A stretch of DNA of 64,000 nt. It comes from Endomychus coccineus (lineage: Eukaryota > Arthropoda > Insecta > Coleoptera > Endomychidae). This document shows positions 1 to 9,800 of this stretch, in pieces. The position numbers were made by a program, and so were the translations under genes. The DNA lies in assembly GCA_958510875.1 (NCBI GenBank), contig OY294068.1:167657962-167721961 (forward strand), written 5' to 3'. How positions within the stretch are numbered: the first letter of the stretch is position 1; the number at the start of each line of letters is the position of its first letter. The notes beneath the pieces were generated by a model. The model did not search any database, was not told the DNA's origin, and worked only from the letters and a program-made list of their open reading frames with translations.

Positions 1-2145
1 TTTTGTGAATTTGAGATCTGTGTAAGTATTGTAGATATCTACCAATGAATGCAGAAGTTTTATGTCCACGAACATTCAATAATAATCTGAAACATTTGAG
101 TTATGCCTGGTTTTCCATATTATATTATCTTAGAAAGAAGTGGGAGTAAGTTCATTAAATAACGTTGAACAAAGTGTGTAAATTTGAAAGAGATTGCAAA
201 AGATTGCTCCATTTTCACTCATAGCTGCTGTAGAAATCATTTAGTTTCTAGAGTGTTTTGTGTGGTTTCAGATATCATTCAAAGTTACAGATTCAATGCT
301 AAAACGCTGCATTTCACCAGGAATTTAACTTCCTAATGATGGCAGAGAAAGGACACAACTGGCCATCACATTCACATTAAGCAGAGGATAATGTCACAAA
401 CAAGTATCGGCTATACTGTGGTGACCCACGCCAGGTGGCTTATGTTTCAAAAAATAACTTACGCTCCAGATGTAACTAAGATCGTGAGGCAAAAGATAAA
501 ACACACACACACCTGATTGTAGGTTATCATGAACATAACAAAAGGAAATTAGAAGGATTAAGAATGCAAAAATGTAATATAAGATACAAAAACAAGTCTA
601 AAATTAGTGCAACTTTTGAACTCCAACTGTGCCCCATGCTGGAGACAAATTTATCATAAAAAGGAATTATACATGTATAATTTCAGTCCTTGATAATGGG
701 GAGGTTCTTAGAAAAGTTGGTTCATGCCTTGTTTCTGTCATATTTATAGAATTTACCCAAGAGTTTTGAGTCGATCTACTTGACACAAATATGTTATTGA
801 AGTTTTTATATACCCTGTAATAAATATAAACACTTAGATATGGAATTTTCGAATCCAGACATTCTTATTTGGAAGGATATTGAATGCATAGTACAATAGA
901 GCTAAAAAGTGGCATAGACAAATTTATACTTTAGGAGAATTGAGAATGCTCCTAGAAATAACACAAATAAATCATAGACCATAACGTTTTAAAATTATGA
1001 CCTTAAACTACTAGCAAAAAACTTCATGGCAAACACAACTATTATATCTAAAGTATTGGCGTTTACTTGGTGTAAATTCATTTAAAAAAATAATACGTAG
1101 AATAGTGAAATAAAACAAATTTAAATTTACATGAATGCAAAGTTTTACTTGCTTTGATAATGTCAGTGTGAAGAACCAATTGTCATTAAGTGATCGCAGT
1201 TTGTGTAAATTTAAATATGTGTTTATTTCATAATTTACATATTTTTTAACAAGTATTGATTATTACGTTCCAAAAGTCTCAATCAGTTTAAACATAATTT
1301 ATTGGACTCCTTTAAGAGTATTATTGCAGCAAAAATCTGAGCTTGCTATCCTCAAATTAAAAAGAAGTGGGCCTTGAGAAAATATATTCGGATCCTATTA
1401 CGAATATGCATAAACAAAAAATTTGATGTCTCTTTTATACAATCACGAGTTATTCCTAAGTATTATGCCAATTACTATTAAAAAAATTATAGAGCAAAAA
1501 AAAACGGATGCGATATATGTAGCAGAGAAAGGAAAATAACAGAACATTTTTGAAGTTTCTATTACTTTGTGCAAGCCACACATCTATAATAATTTATAAC
1601 TATCATCTCATGTAGGCATCATACTACACATAATTTCATAATTACTTACTTCCTAGCAAAAATAACTGTTTAAAATTCAATCATAGAAAATAAATAGAAT
1701 TGACACTATTAACAAACCTGTGAACATACAATGTGAACTAGATAACATTATATTGTAAGTCATAGAAAAGCTGCTTTTCTTGTGAACATATTCCCATTCT
1801 TATAGTATTACATGAATCAAATACCCCCAGTTTCAATATTAAATAGAAACAATGAAATAGGACCACAGGGTTGCTTTAAAATTTTCAATCTTGAATAACA
1901 TAGATTTTGGACATACACCATTTGTCTTCTTAGCTGATGTTATGTTCATGAAAAAGTAGAAGGCAATTCAACTTTTTACATATTACACATCACAAAAACA
2001 ATAGAAGTGAGTTTAAATTTTTTTCCTAATTTAATTATAGAAATACGAGCATTCTTCTTCAAATAGTTCAGGAGTACTTAAAATATAACTCAAAAAATGT
2101 ATGATACATAGGAATATTGCAAATACTATTAAGAATTGGTTACAG
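1..2145. other. Gene-poor flank
   Basis: AT-rich sequence without a recognisable coding exon. It contains a short (AC)6 microsatellite at 501-512. It lies downstream (3') of the minus-strand gene at 2146-2680 and may include its 3' UTR. No transposon terminus or RNA gene was recognised. Confidence 0.5.
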
Positions 2146-2680
2146 TTACATCCCTTCGCAAAATTTGCTTAACAGCATTGACATTGGTTTACTTATTCCA
2201 GAAAAAAAATATATACATATCTAAATAATTGAAGTAGAACATAATGTAAATTAACAAACCTAAATATAGAGCTTGTATTTCAATCAGTTCAATAGTTTGA
2301 AATAGTGTAACTTACATTTTCAGTTCCTTATCTCTACTTTTTTGTAAACTACGTAACTTCTTAGCGATACACAAGCCCAAGTCTTCAGATGGATTCTTAC
2401 TTGGACTCATAATAAGTCTTCGCCTCAATTTAGAGTTCATTTCTGGTCGAGCAATAACATTTCTTTCTGGTGTTTTATCTCTTGATGGTTGCATTATTTT
2501 AGATCTGTCATATTCAACAGGTGACCAAGTTATTGGTTTTCGTCTTGGACCCCTTTGTATAATTATCATCTCATCTGGGCTGGTAGTTTTATTGGGAGTT
2601 TCTGAAGATTCATTAAGTTCTGTTAAGGCTATGCGTCTTAAAGATCTACGTGGTATAGGCGGCTCATCTGCGATTTCCAT
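2146..2680 (-). CDS. Small basic S/T-P-rich protein, two exons, function unknown
   Basis: Exon 1 runs from an ATG at 2680 down to 2316, where the minus strand reads AAAAT|GTAAGT, a strong splice donor. The open frame upstream of the ATG begins at a GTG, so I chose the ATG. A plausible second exon is 2191-2146, after a T-rich tract and an AG acceptor. It restores phase and ends KPMSMLLSKFCEGM-stop, giving about 136 residues; the intron would be 124 bp. The protein is basic (PRRSLRR near the N-terminus, KLRRRLIMSP later) with five Ser/Thr-Pro sites (SETP, TSP, WSP, KTPE, MSP), as in CDK-regulated nuclear proteins. I do not recognise the family, and the cell-cycle idea is inference only. Exon 1 is well supported by its length and donor; exon 2 is less certain. 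Confidence 0.5.
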
Positions 2681-3419
2681 TGTCGACACCCCCCAGGCAG
2701 ATAGAACAGAAGCACAAAAAACCGTTACAACTCTAAACCGTTATGTATATGCACCCTTAGGAACAAAACCTTTCTTAAATTTACATTTTTGAACGCAGTG
2801 AACGATAAAATCCTGGCAGAAATACAGTATTAAACTATTGAGACGTCATCAAACACAATTTGGCGCTCTTCGAGAGATGGGTGCTTCACTTTTCTAGCAT
2901 TTCCCGCTTTCCCAAACGCGCTCTTTTAATTTAATGGTGAATGACTTTGACTTATAAAAGTTTGGTCTTGTCTAGCTTTTCAAACAGGTGTTATTTGATG
3001 TTGCCAGATTGACCAAAATATCTGTTATCCGCAATACTTTCACAGTATTTTAAAGAATATCCTCACACTGTACACTGATACAAGATCTCAGAGAACTCTC
3101 ATTAAAATCGTACACAAGATGTAAATGATGCAACCATTTTTAAATTTTACATTAAACATTATTTGTTCGGATTAACAGCAAGTTATAAAAATCATATGTA
3201 TGATTACAATTAATATTTTGTACATTCTGGCAACGTGCTATTCTATTATTTTCTATGTTTTCGTTCATTGGCACTAAACATATGGTTTTGTTTACTTTTA
3301 CTTGCACAGACGTAACGGATCGCCACAGAAATAGAGCTTAATCCCTTCATAATTTGAATGGATCCGTTACTTTGTGAAAGAAATTACATTTTTACATAAT
3401 ATATAAACAATAAATTTTA
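2681..3419. other. 5' flank of the small minus-strand gene
   Basis: Upstream (promoter side) of the minus-strand gene starting at 2680. It is somewhat less AT-rich near 2850-2940. No TATA box or conserved site could be assigned, and no coding exon is visible. Confidence 0.35.
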
Positions 3420-3536
3420 TTTTCTTATATATCATTTTATTTAAAAGAACGTTGATTGAAATTTCGAACAGTTCATTATCTAAATGTTTTCTTATTGTAA
3501 TCAACGTTCTTTTAAATAAAGTGATATTTAAGAAAG
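3420..3536. repeat. Small hairpin repeat (MITE-like)
   Basis: Two arms of about 38 bp (3420-3457 and 3499-3536) are near-perfect inverted repeats sharing TTTAAAAGAACGTTGATT and its complement, with a 41-bp loop. The size and symmetry suggest a miniature inverted-repeat element or a cruciform-forming palindrome. No coding content. Confidence 0.65.
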
Positions 3537-4210
3537 TATTTCTTGTTTTTCTCTATTATTCCCTTCATGTTCATGTTTGAAGAAATGCTTCATAAGTGCA
3601 TAACTTCTTCGGTGTTAGGGATAGCTCATACCTCAGACTCGGACTAATATGTAATCGTATGATTCTGTGAATTAGTGTGGAACAAAAATATGATATGTAT
3701 GTATCTAGATTCTAGAAGCTAACGATTCCAATTTTGGCATAAGCATTCTATTCTTCGTTAATGAAGGATTTTCAGGAAGTTCTAAATTAGAATGTTGAAA
3801 AAATCGTGACATTCACATTTGAAATGTATTTGGAATTAAAATTATCGTAGAATATATCTTTTAGGTTTGTGGGAAAAATAGGAATTATACTCATTGCGTA
3901 ATGACATTTTCTTAAGCCGGTGTCCAATTTACTTGTTCAATGTTCACTTATGAACAGCGTTAATTATTATAGAATGCTTAATTGTATGGGTATAAACAAA
4001 TCTTAAGCGGCGTTCACACGTAAACTCGTTGCCCGATGTTTGGAGTGTACCACTCCAATTGCGGGTGGTTGAATGTGCGTTTGAACTGGATGACAGGTTC
4101 GTGCATGTCAGGAACGCTCTGTGGTCGTGGTGTTCTCCCATCGCCATAATGCGGCCCTAAGGGTGCTGTATTATAATCTAAGGCACTAGTACGGAATAAA
4201 CGAAGAGCCG

Positions 4211-4640
4211 GTGCTATCTCACATGCCAGGAGATATTGAGTCGGTCGTCGGAAACGAAAAATGCCAGATCCACTGGAATTACCCGTTTCCGACCTTCAGG
4301 TCCATACCAGTAAATATGTCAGACGTCCTCGATAAAACCAAGAGTATGTACATCATCGAATTATTCGAATTCTCTGCTTCGGCAGAGAAGAACGCAGATT
4401 TGAAAGAGGAGGGACATTGGACAAAGTATCCAGATCTGTTCGAGCTCCGCATGCTATACCCAGGCCGCAAGGTTGCATTAGTGGTTCTGATTATCGGTGT
4501 TTTGAGAGGAATTCGGTCTGCACTGCGTTCCAATTTAAAGACCATTTCGGCCTGCAAGAAATCTGCAGATTTTGATAGACCAGGTGCAGAAGGCAGCCAT
4601 TCTGGGTTCAATAAGGCTACTTAGGGCACACGATAAAAAT
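4211..4640 (+). pseudogene. 3' fragment of a non-LTR retrotransposon (copy 1)
   Basis: An open frame at 4211-4624 encodes ELRMLYPGRKVALVVLIIG and continues through GIRSALRSNLKTI. This resembles the C-terminal part of reverse-transcriptase polyproteins that end in an ELRMLYPG...VVLIIGVLGGIRS...KAVILGS pattern. A diverged second copy lies at 16895-17310 with the same landmarks. The frame opens with GTG, not ATG, and shifts near 4575 compared with the other copy, so this is a dead fragment. The GC content is higher than the surrounding DNA. The exact clade is not known to me. Confidence 0.5.
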
Positions 4641-5056
4641 TATTCTATTGTAGTTTTTTCAACATCTACTACTTACAATATGCCTGTCATTGATGCTTCA
4701 TAGTTTGACGTACTTGATATGGAGCAATTAAGAAAAAATATCGCGATTGCTTTTAATCCCATTGAATCTCTAGAGCAGTCCGATATCTAACAGGACCTCA
4801 CCAGTCTGTTTCAATGTCAGTGACAAGAAATATCTAATGGATAGCAAATTAATTCCTAATGAGTGTATTTTTTTCTCAAACACTTAATTAGTTAGTCATG
4901 AAGGAAGGAGTTCTTGGGAAAAATTTTTGATATTTAACCAAGATATTGCTATTTCCCAAATGTTATGTGATTGGCACATAAAATTGTACCATAAAACCCT
5001 CAATCTTCTCAATCAAGAAATTGTAACTTACAATTGAATTCAGATAATATGAGAAT
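4641..5056. other. Intergenic, nothing recognised
   Basis: AT-rich sequence between the retrotransposon fragment and the palindrome; no ORF, RNA or repeat could be supported. Confidence 0.4.
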
Positions 5057-5115
5057 GACAGCCTCATAGATAACTCTACTACCGGTAGTAGAGTCATCTA
5101 TGGACAGCCTCATAA
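5057..5115. repeat. 38-bp palindrome flanked by a 12-bp direct repeat
   Basis: Arms 5065-5083 and 5084-5102 form a palindrome centred on ACC|GGT with one mismatch. The 12-mer GACAGCCTCATA occurs at 5057-5068 and again at 5104-5115, immediately outside or overlapping the palindrome. It looks like a tiny insertion with a target duplication, or a template-switch scar. Confidence 0.7.
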
Positions 5116-5445
5116 ACAACATTTTTGTTAATTGATCATTTTGCTAGTTAAATTACTAATAAATAACTAATTTTTTCAACAATAAGAAATAATTTCTTGG
5201 GAATTTTACTCAATAATGCTTCAATTTAAAGACATTAATGGCATATATAAAAAAATGTACTCAATACTAAAATGTCCAACATATTGTTTTAAGTGAAAAA
5301 CCTGTGGCATTCGGAGCAGAACAAAACAGACATCATCTTACTAATAGAGGAAAACCAATAAGAGCAATAAAAATTGTATTACATTAAAAAATAGGTACCT
5401 ATTTTACATAAAATATATAACATTGACTATATAAGATAAGAATCA

Positions 5446-6243
5446 CTAAAGATCTGTTACTTCTTCTTCATCACCACCAATGGCTTTCCAAAATGCAGTT
5501 ACCATTTGCTCTGCACAATGCTTTCGTTGACCAGTTGGTAAAGAGTGTAAGCTATCTCTCATCATATGAAGCTGTGAGAATAGTTCTGTAAAATCATCAA
5601 CTGCATCTTCAGTAAGGTACTCCTCACACACATTCTCCAGTTTTCTTTCATCCAGGGAATTATCTGGTTCTGAATCATTAGTATCAACTTGTTTTGGATT
5701 ATCTTCAGACTTGAGTAATAAATTTGACCATGTGTGGGTGTGGAGAGCTTCAATAATACGCTCTGCTCCTAATTTTTCCTCGATAATACTGTCTTGGTCT
5801 GATTCCAAATTACTGTTTGAAAATGAGGGGTATAATTCTATAAATTCAAATCCCTTTTTAAGACACCAATCTGTAGCTTTTTCTCTAGTTATTTTGGTTT
5901 CTTGTGTACAATAGTTTGCTACTAATAGCTTTATATCTGGATCACAATCATCTTCAATACCTTCCCACACTTTTAAGTCATCTAATCCACTTTCTTTATT
6001 ACTATCCATGTGAATAATCAGGGCTTCAACCCTGTTATTGAAATCTTCATTCCTTTGATATTCCTTGCTTATCCCTGCTAAATTGATTTTTGCTGTATAA
6101 TACTTTGTGTCAATAGGCCAAGAATGCACAATTATTTCAGAGTCATTTTCATCAATCAAATTAGTTTTAGTGATTAATTTAATTAATGATTTTGGTTTCG
6201 TATTACTACTACTTACTATTAACGCGCAAGGCCTGCCATCCAT
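5446..6243 (-). CDS. AAGAB: Alpha- and gamma-adaptin-binding protein p34 (AAGAB)
   Basis: AAGAB is a cytosolic chaperone that holds the alpha or gamma subunit and partner small subunit of the AP-2/AP-1 clathrin adaptors during assembly. The 265-residue single-exon frame matches the family end to end. It has PCALIV at 5-10, PIDTKYYTAKINLAG at 43-57, SGLDDLKVWEG at 85-95, KATDWCLKKGFEFIEL at 122-137 (the Rab-like N-terminal domain), RIIEALHTHTWSNLLLK at 162-178, and the C-terminal helical motif QMVTAFWKAIGGDEEE at 246-261. It is about 50 residues shorter than the vertebrate protein; the difference is in the low-complexity linker (about 180-205). The ATG at 6243 gives MDGRPCALIV, the family N-terminus. 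The gene is divergent from PWP1 across 554 bp. No damage is seen. Confidence 0.95.
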   Translation of the reverse strand: MDGRPCALIVSSSNTKPKSLIKLITKTNLIDENDSEIIVHSWPIDTKYYTAKINLAGISKEYQRNEDFNNRVEALIIHMDSNKESGLDDLKVWEGIEDDCDPDIKLLVANYCTQETKITREKATDWCLKKGFEFIELYPSFSNSNLESDQDSIIEEKLGAERIIEALHTHTWSNLLLKSEDNPKQVDTNDSEPDNSLDERKLENVCEEYLTEDAVDDFTELFSQLHMMRDSLHSLPTGQRKHCAEQMVTAFWKAIGGDEEEVTDL

Positions 6244-6797
6244 CTTTCACTTTTAAATACAAATAGATAAATTAAATAGTAAGTTTGAATCAATTGAAAT
6301 TGCCCTATTTCTGCCACTTCGTACCACAGGTTCGTACGTAGCACCTCAAAAGTTCTATCTAACCAACATTTTGGTTCAGGTGACAGATGACTGTCGTGGT
6401 ATGGTGACATTTGAGTGACAAGTCAAATTTGGTTCACAGAATCATACACAGAGTTGATTCCAAACTATCTAAACGTAGTTTCTATTCTGTTTCTGTACTC
6501 AACAAACTCTTGGAGGTTACGTCATGACACCCGTTCCTGTTGCTCAAGATAGAGATAATAACAATAACCTCCGTTGTCCGTAGTGATCAGTATTTAATAT
6601 TGATATCGTAATTAAAAGAAAATTCGAAGTAGGTTAACTTTATTATTCCCTGTTGTAACTGTCATACTGTCAAGTTTACACCCAGTTCTATGAACAACGT
6701 GTGAGCACATGTTTGGGTTTGATGTTTGATGTGTTATGCTGTTCTTACTTTACAAAAAAGCAGATTAATAATTCGATCCATCTAGTTATAATACGAA
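6244..6797. promoter_or_regulatory. Shared AAGAB-PWP1 divergent promoter region
   Basis: This 554-bp interval separates the start codons of AAGAB (minus) and PWP1 (plus), so both promoters and 5' UTRs must lie within it. No clear TATA box or initiator could be assigned from sequence alone. The bidirectional role is inferred from gene arrangement. Confidence 0.6.
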
Positions 6798-6890
6798 ATG
6801 GAAGACATTACAGAGCAAGAAAATCGCATTAATTTTGTCCCTTGCGTTAAATGGGTACAAAGAGGGGTGGCACACACCAATCCAGTTAAG
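6798..6890 (+). CDS. PWP1: PWP1 exon 1
   Basis: Residues 1-31, including [16 protein letters not shown]. It ends AAG|GTAATG. The 66-bp intron 1 (6891-6956) is a multiple of three without a stop, so a naive translation runs straight through it. The family alignment (TNPVK followed by VQLSKDEL) shows it must be removed. Confidence 0.85.
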
Positions 6891-9800
6891 GTAATGCAAT
6901 GCGTAACTAATATGAATAATACATGTTCTTACTTTCATGAAAATTTGTGCTTGAAGGTTCAACTTTCGAAAGATGAATTGGTCCAAATTATCAAAGATAC
7001 ACAGCAAAAATTAACGTGAGTATATGATTACTATGTGGATATGAACAATAAAAAAAATATTTCAGTATTGGAAGAGGAAGAAATGACAGTCAGGGTGAGC
7101 CCATGGAAGGGCATACTGGTGAAACATCTACTTCAGATGAATTCAATTTTGACAAATATGACGATGATGATGGTAAGAGAATTCTTACCTCTTATTTTCC
7201 CATACATGAGTTACTGAGTTAGTCGTTATGATCTTCTATCACCTGTTCTTTGAAAAGGTCCATTATATGCATTAAGGTATATCTCCTTAATGATATTGTC
7301 TAGACACCTGAATGCCTTATTCAGGCCAGTAGTAATAATGTTGAATCTTATGTATATCTCATACAAATCATATTTGTTATACTTACCTACTTTCACACCT
7401 ATAATCAGAAAAATTCTTGCAAAAGTTTAGATTATCAACTTTTGTGAAGACATATATTAGGAAAAGATTGGAAAGTCAACTCAAGCATTTTAAAGTCCCC
7501 ATAATGTTGAAAATTCAATCCAATATTTGATTCTTGAGGTTCAATATTAGATTAGAATATTGAATTATTTTCAAGTCACCAAAATTTACAACTTGCCAAC
7601 CTTATCACAAATTTTCTTTCAGATGAAAATACTGCAAACTTGCTAGGAATAAGTTCTCTCGCAGAATTACCAACAGAAGCACAAGATAATTTCTCAGAGT
7701 CAGATGATTCAGATAAAGAAGATGATGTGATTAAAAATTCTGACAATTTAATTTTGGTAGGGCATGTAGAGGGTGATGCTAGTATTCTAGAAGTTTATGG
7801 TAACAATTTAATTCTATTTAGTTTAATAGCATTATGATGACAATAAGAAAAATTTATAGAAATTGAACATAATATTTTGAAATATTATAAGCACAATTTT
7901 TTATTGGTCAATTATGAAAATGATTGTGATAAAATGCAAAGCATCTCAGTTTTTAAGTAAAAATTTGTTCATATTTTGACAATTAGTAGTCATTTTACCA
8001 AAAGTGGGACTTTTTTGTTTCTGATTTTGGTTTGAGAGTACAAGAAGTCAGGAAATTTTGCGTAGATTACGAAAAAAATAGTGAGAAAAAACCGCCAATG
8101 TAAAAAAATGTCGCTATATATATACAATTTTCCTTGTTTTTCGGCCAAAAAACGTTAATAGCTTTCAAACTCTATTTTAGGAAAAAAGTTTCAAACAAAA
8201 GTTGTTCGGCATTAAATTTACCATAACAATCGACTATCCAGATAACAATTTTCTACGAATTTTCGACTCGTAGCGCGGGAAAACCGAATATATATATATA
8301 TATATATAGGTCCCAGGTGTTAGTAGCAGAACTTTAACAGTCGATAGAAAATTTGATTTTGAGAAAAAAAGTTCCTATTAACATATATGCATAGACGCTT
8401 AATTTAAAAAAAAAATGTAATTTTGTTTGTATCTCCGAAGATGATCAAGATGTCTCAATGAATTTTGGTACTGTGGATGCGTAGATTAGATAGGTTACCA
8501 TATTTGCACATAATTTGAGACTGGTATCACTTCCAGTGGCTTTGGTATTCAATGACAATAAATTGCCTCGAAAAATGTTATCACCCTGTAAAGGCTACTT
8601 TTTAGGAACAAATTTCGATGCAGAATTCAAATCAAAACAAACAAAGTCTCTTGATATTTTTTTATACCTGCCACCGTTTCACGGCAAATTTAATTTTTGT
8701 GGTTAATTACCACCTACATGCAAATCGGGTGAAAATTGGAAAAAAAGGAACCTTAAATTAAGAAGCGTCGTTGAGTGATAAAAATAAAATAAGCTGTCTT
8801 TTCTAATCTCTACAGCGATATATTACAAAGAAAGGCTGAATAACAAATTTTTATTTCCAAAAATGTTTAAACCGGATAACTACAATGTATTTTAATTTAT
8901 ATTAAGTTCACCAAACAAGAGTTAACAAGATAAATTTTCTGAATTTCGTGTATTAATTTTATAAAGAAATTGTTCAAATTCTCTCGTATACATAGTTCAC
9001 ATCGTCGTACAATAGATCTTCTAACTTCAACAACCTTTTTCCAATTTTTATCCGATTTTCATGGTGGTGGTAATTAGTCACAAAAATCAAATTTGCCCTG
9101 AAACGGTGCCAGGTACAAAGAAATATCAAGGGACCTTATTTGTTTCGATTTGAATTCTGCATCGAAGTTTGTTCCTAAAAAGTAGCCTCTACAAAAATTA
9201 AGTGTCTGTGCATATATATTAATGGGAACTTTTTTCCTCAAAATCAGATATCCTATCGACTGTTGAAGTTCTGCTACTAAAATCTGGGACATCCTGTATA
9301 TATATTTTCATTTAATGACTATGAGAAAAAATCACATTTAGAAGTTAAATATCGTATGATTGAGGTATATAACGGTACATAACGTTACTAAAAGTGATGA
9401 TCATCATAAATTTCCCACCTTGTTACCAAATTTTCCGAGTTATGGAAAAAAATAATTTTCCAATCATAATGTACGGCATATCATTTCTGAATTTTGATCT
9501 GAAAAGTCATGGAAAACAAATTTTCCAAATTATGAAAATTAGTTTTGGATTCTTATGGTAAATTTAATGCCGAACAATTTTTGTTTGAAACTTTTTTTCC
9601 TGAAATGCATAGTTTTAAAGCTATTAACGTTTTTTGACCGAAAAACACGGAAAATTGCATATATGTATATATATAAATAACGACATTTTCCTACATTGGA
9701 GGTTTTCTCTCACTTAATTTTTCGTAATTACGCAAAATTTCCTAACTTTCTGTACTCTCAAACCAAAAGTCGGAAAAAAGTCCCAAAACCCACAAAATCC

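Noticed and set aside
2592..2792. Plus-strand 66-residue frame opposite the small minus-strand gene
   Set aside because: It overlaps the better-supported minus-strand exon, which ends in a clean donor; this frame is its antisense shadow.
4279..4611. Minus-strand 110-residue frame
   Set aside because: Antisense to the retrotransposon fragment; the plus-strand reading carries the LVVLIIGVL motif shared with 17.1 kb. The same applies to 16925-17257.
8285..8310. TA microsatellite as a TATA promoter
   Set aside because: It is a simple TA repeat at the edge of an inserted inverted-repeat element within an intron; no transcript evidence.
8515..9292. Frames containing a shared [16 protein letters not shown] sequence at 8515-8706 (+) and 9074-9292 (-)
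   Set aside because: The two peptides are alike because they lie in the inverted arms of the fold-back element; no transposase motif and no codon support.
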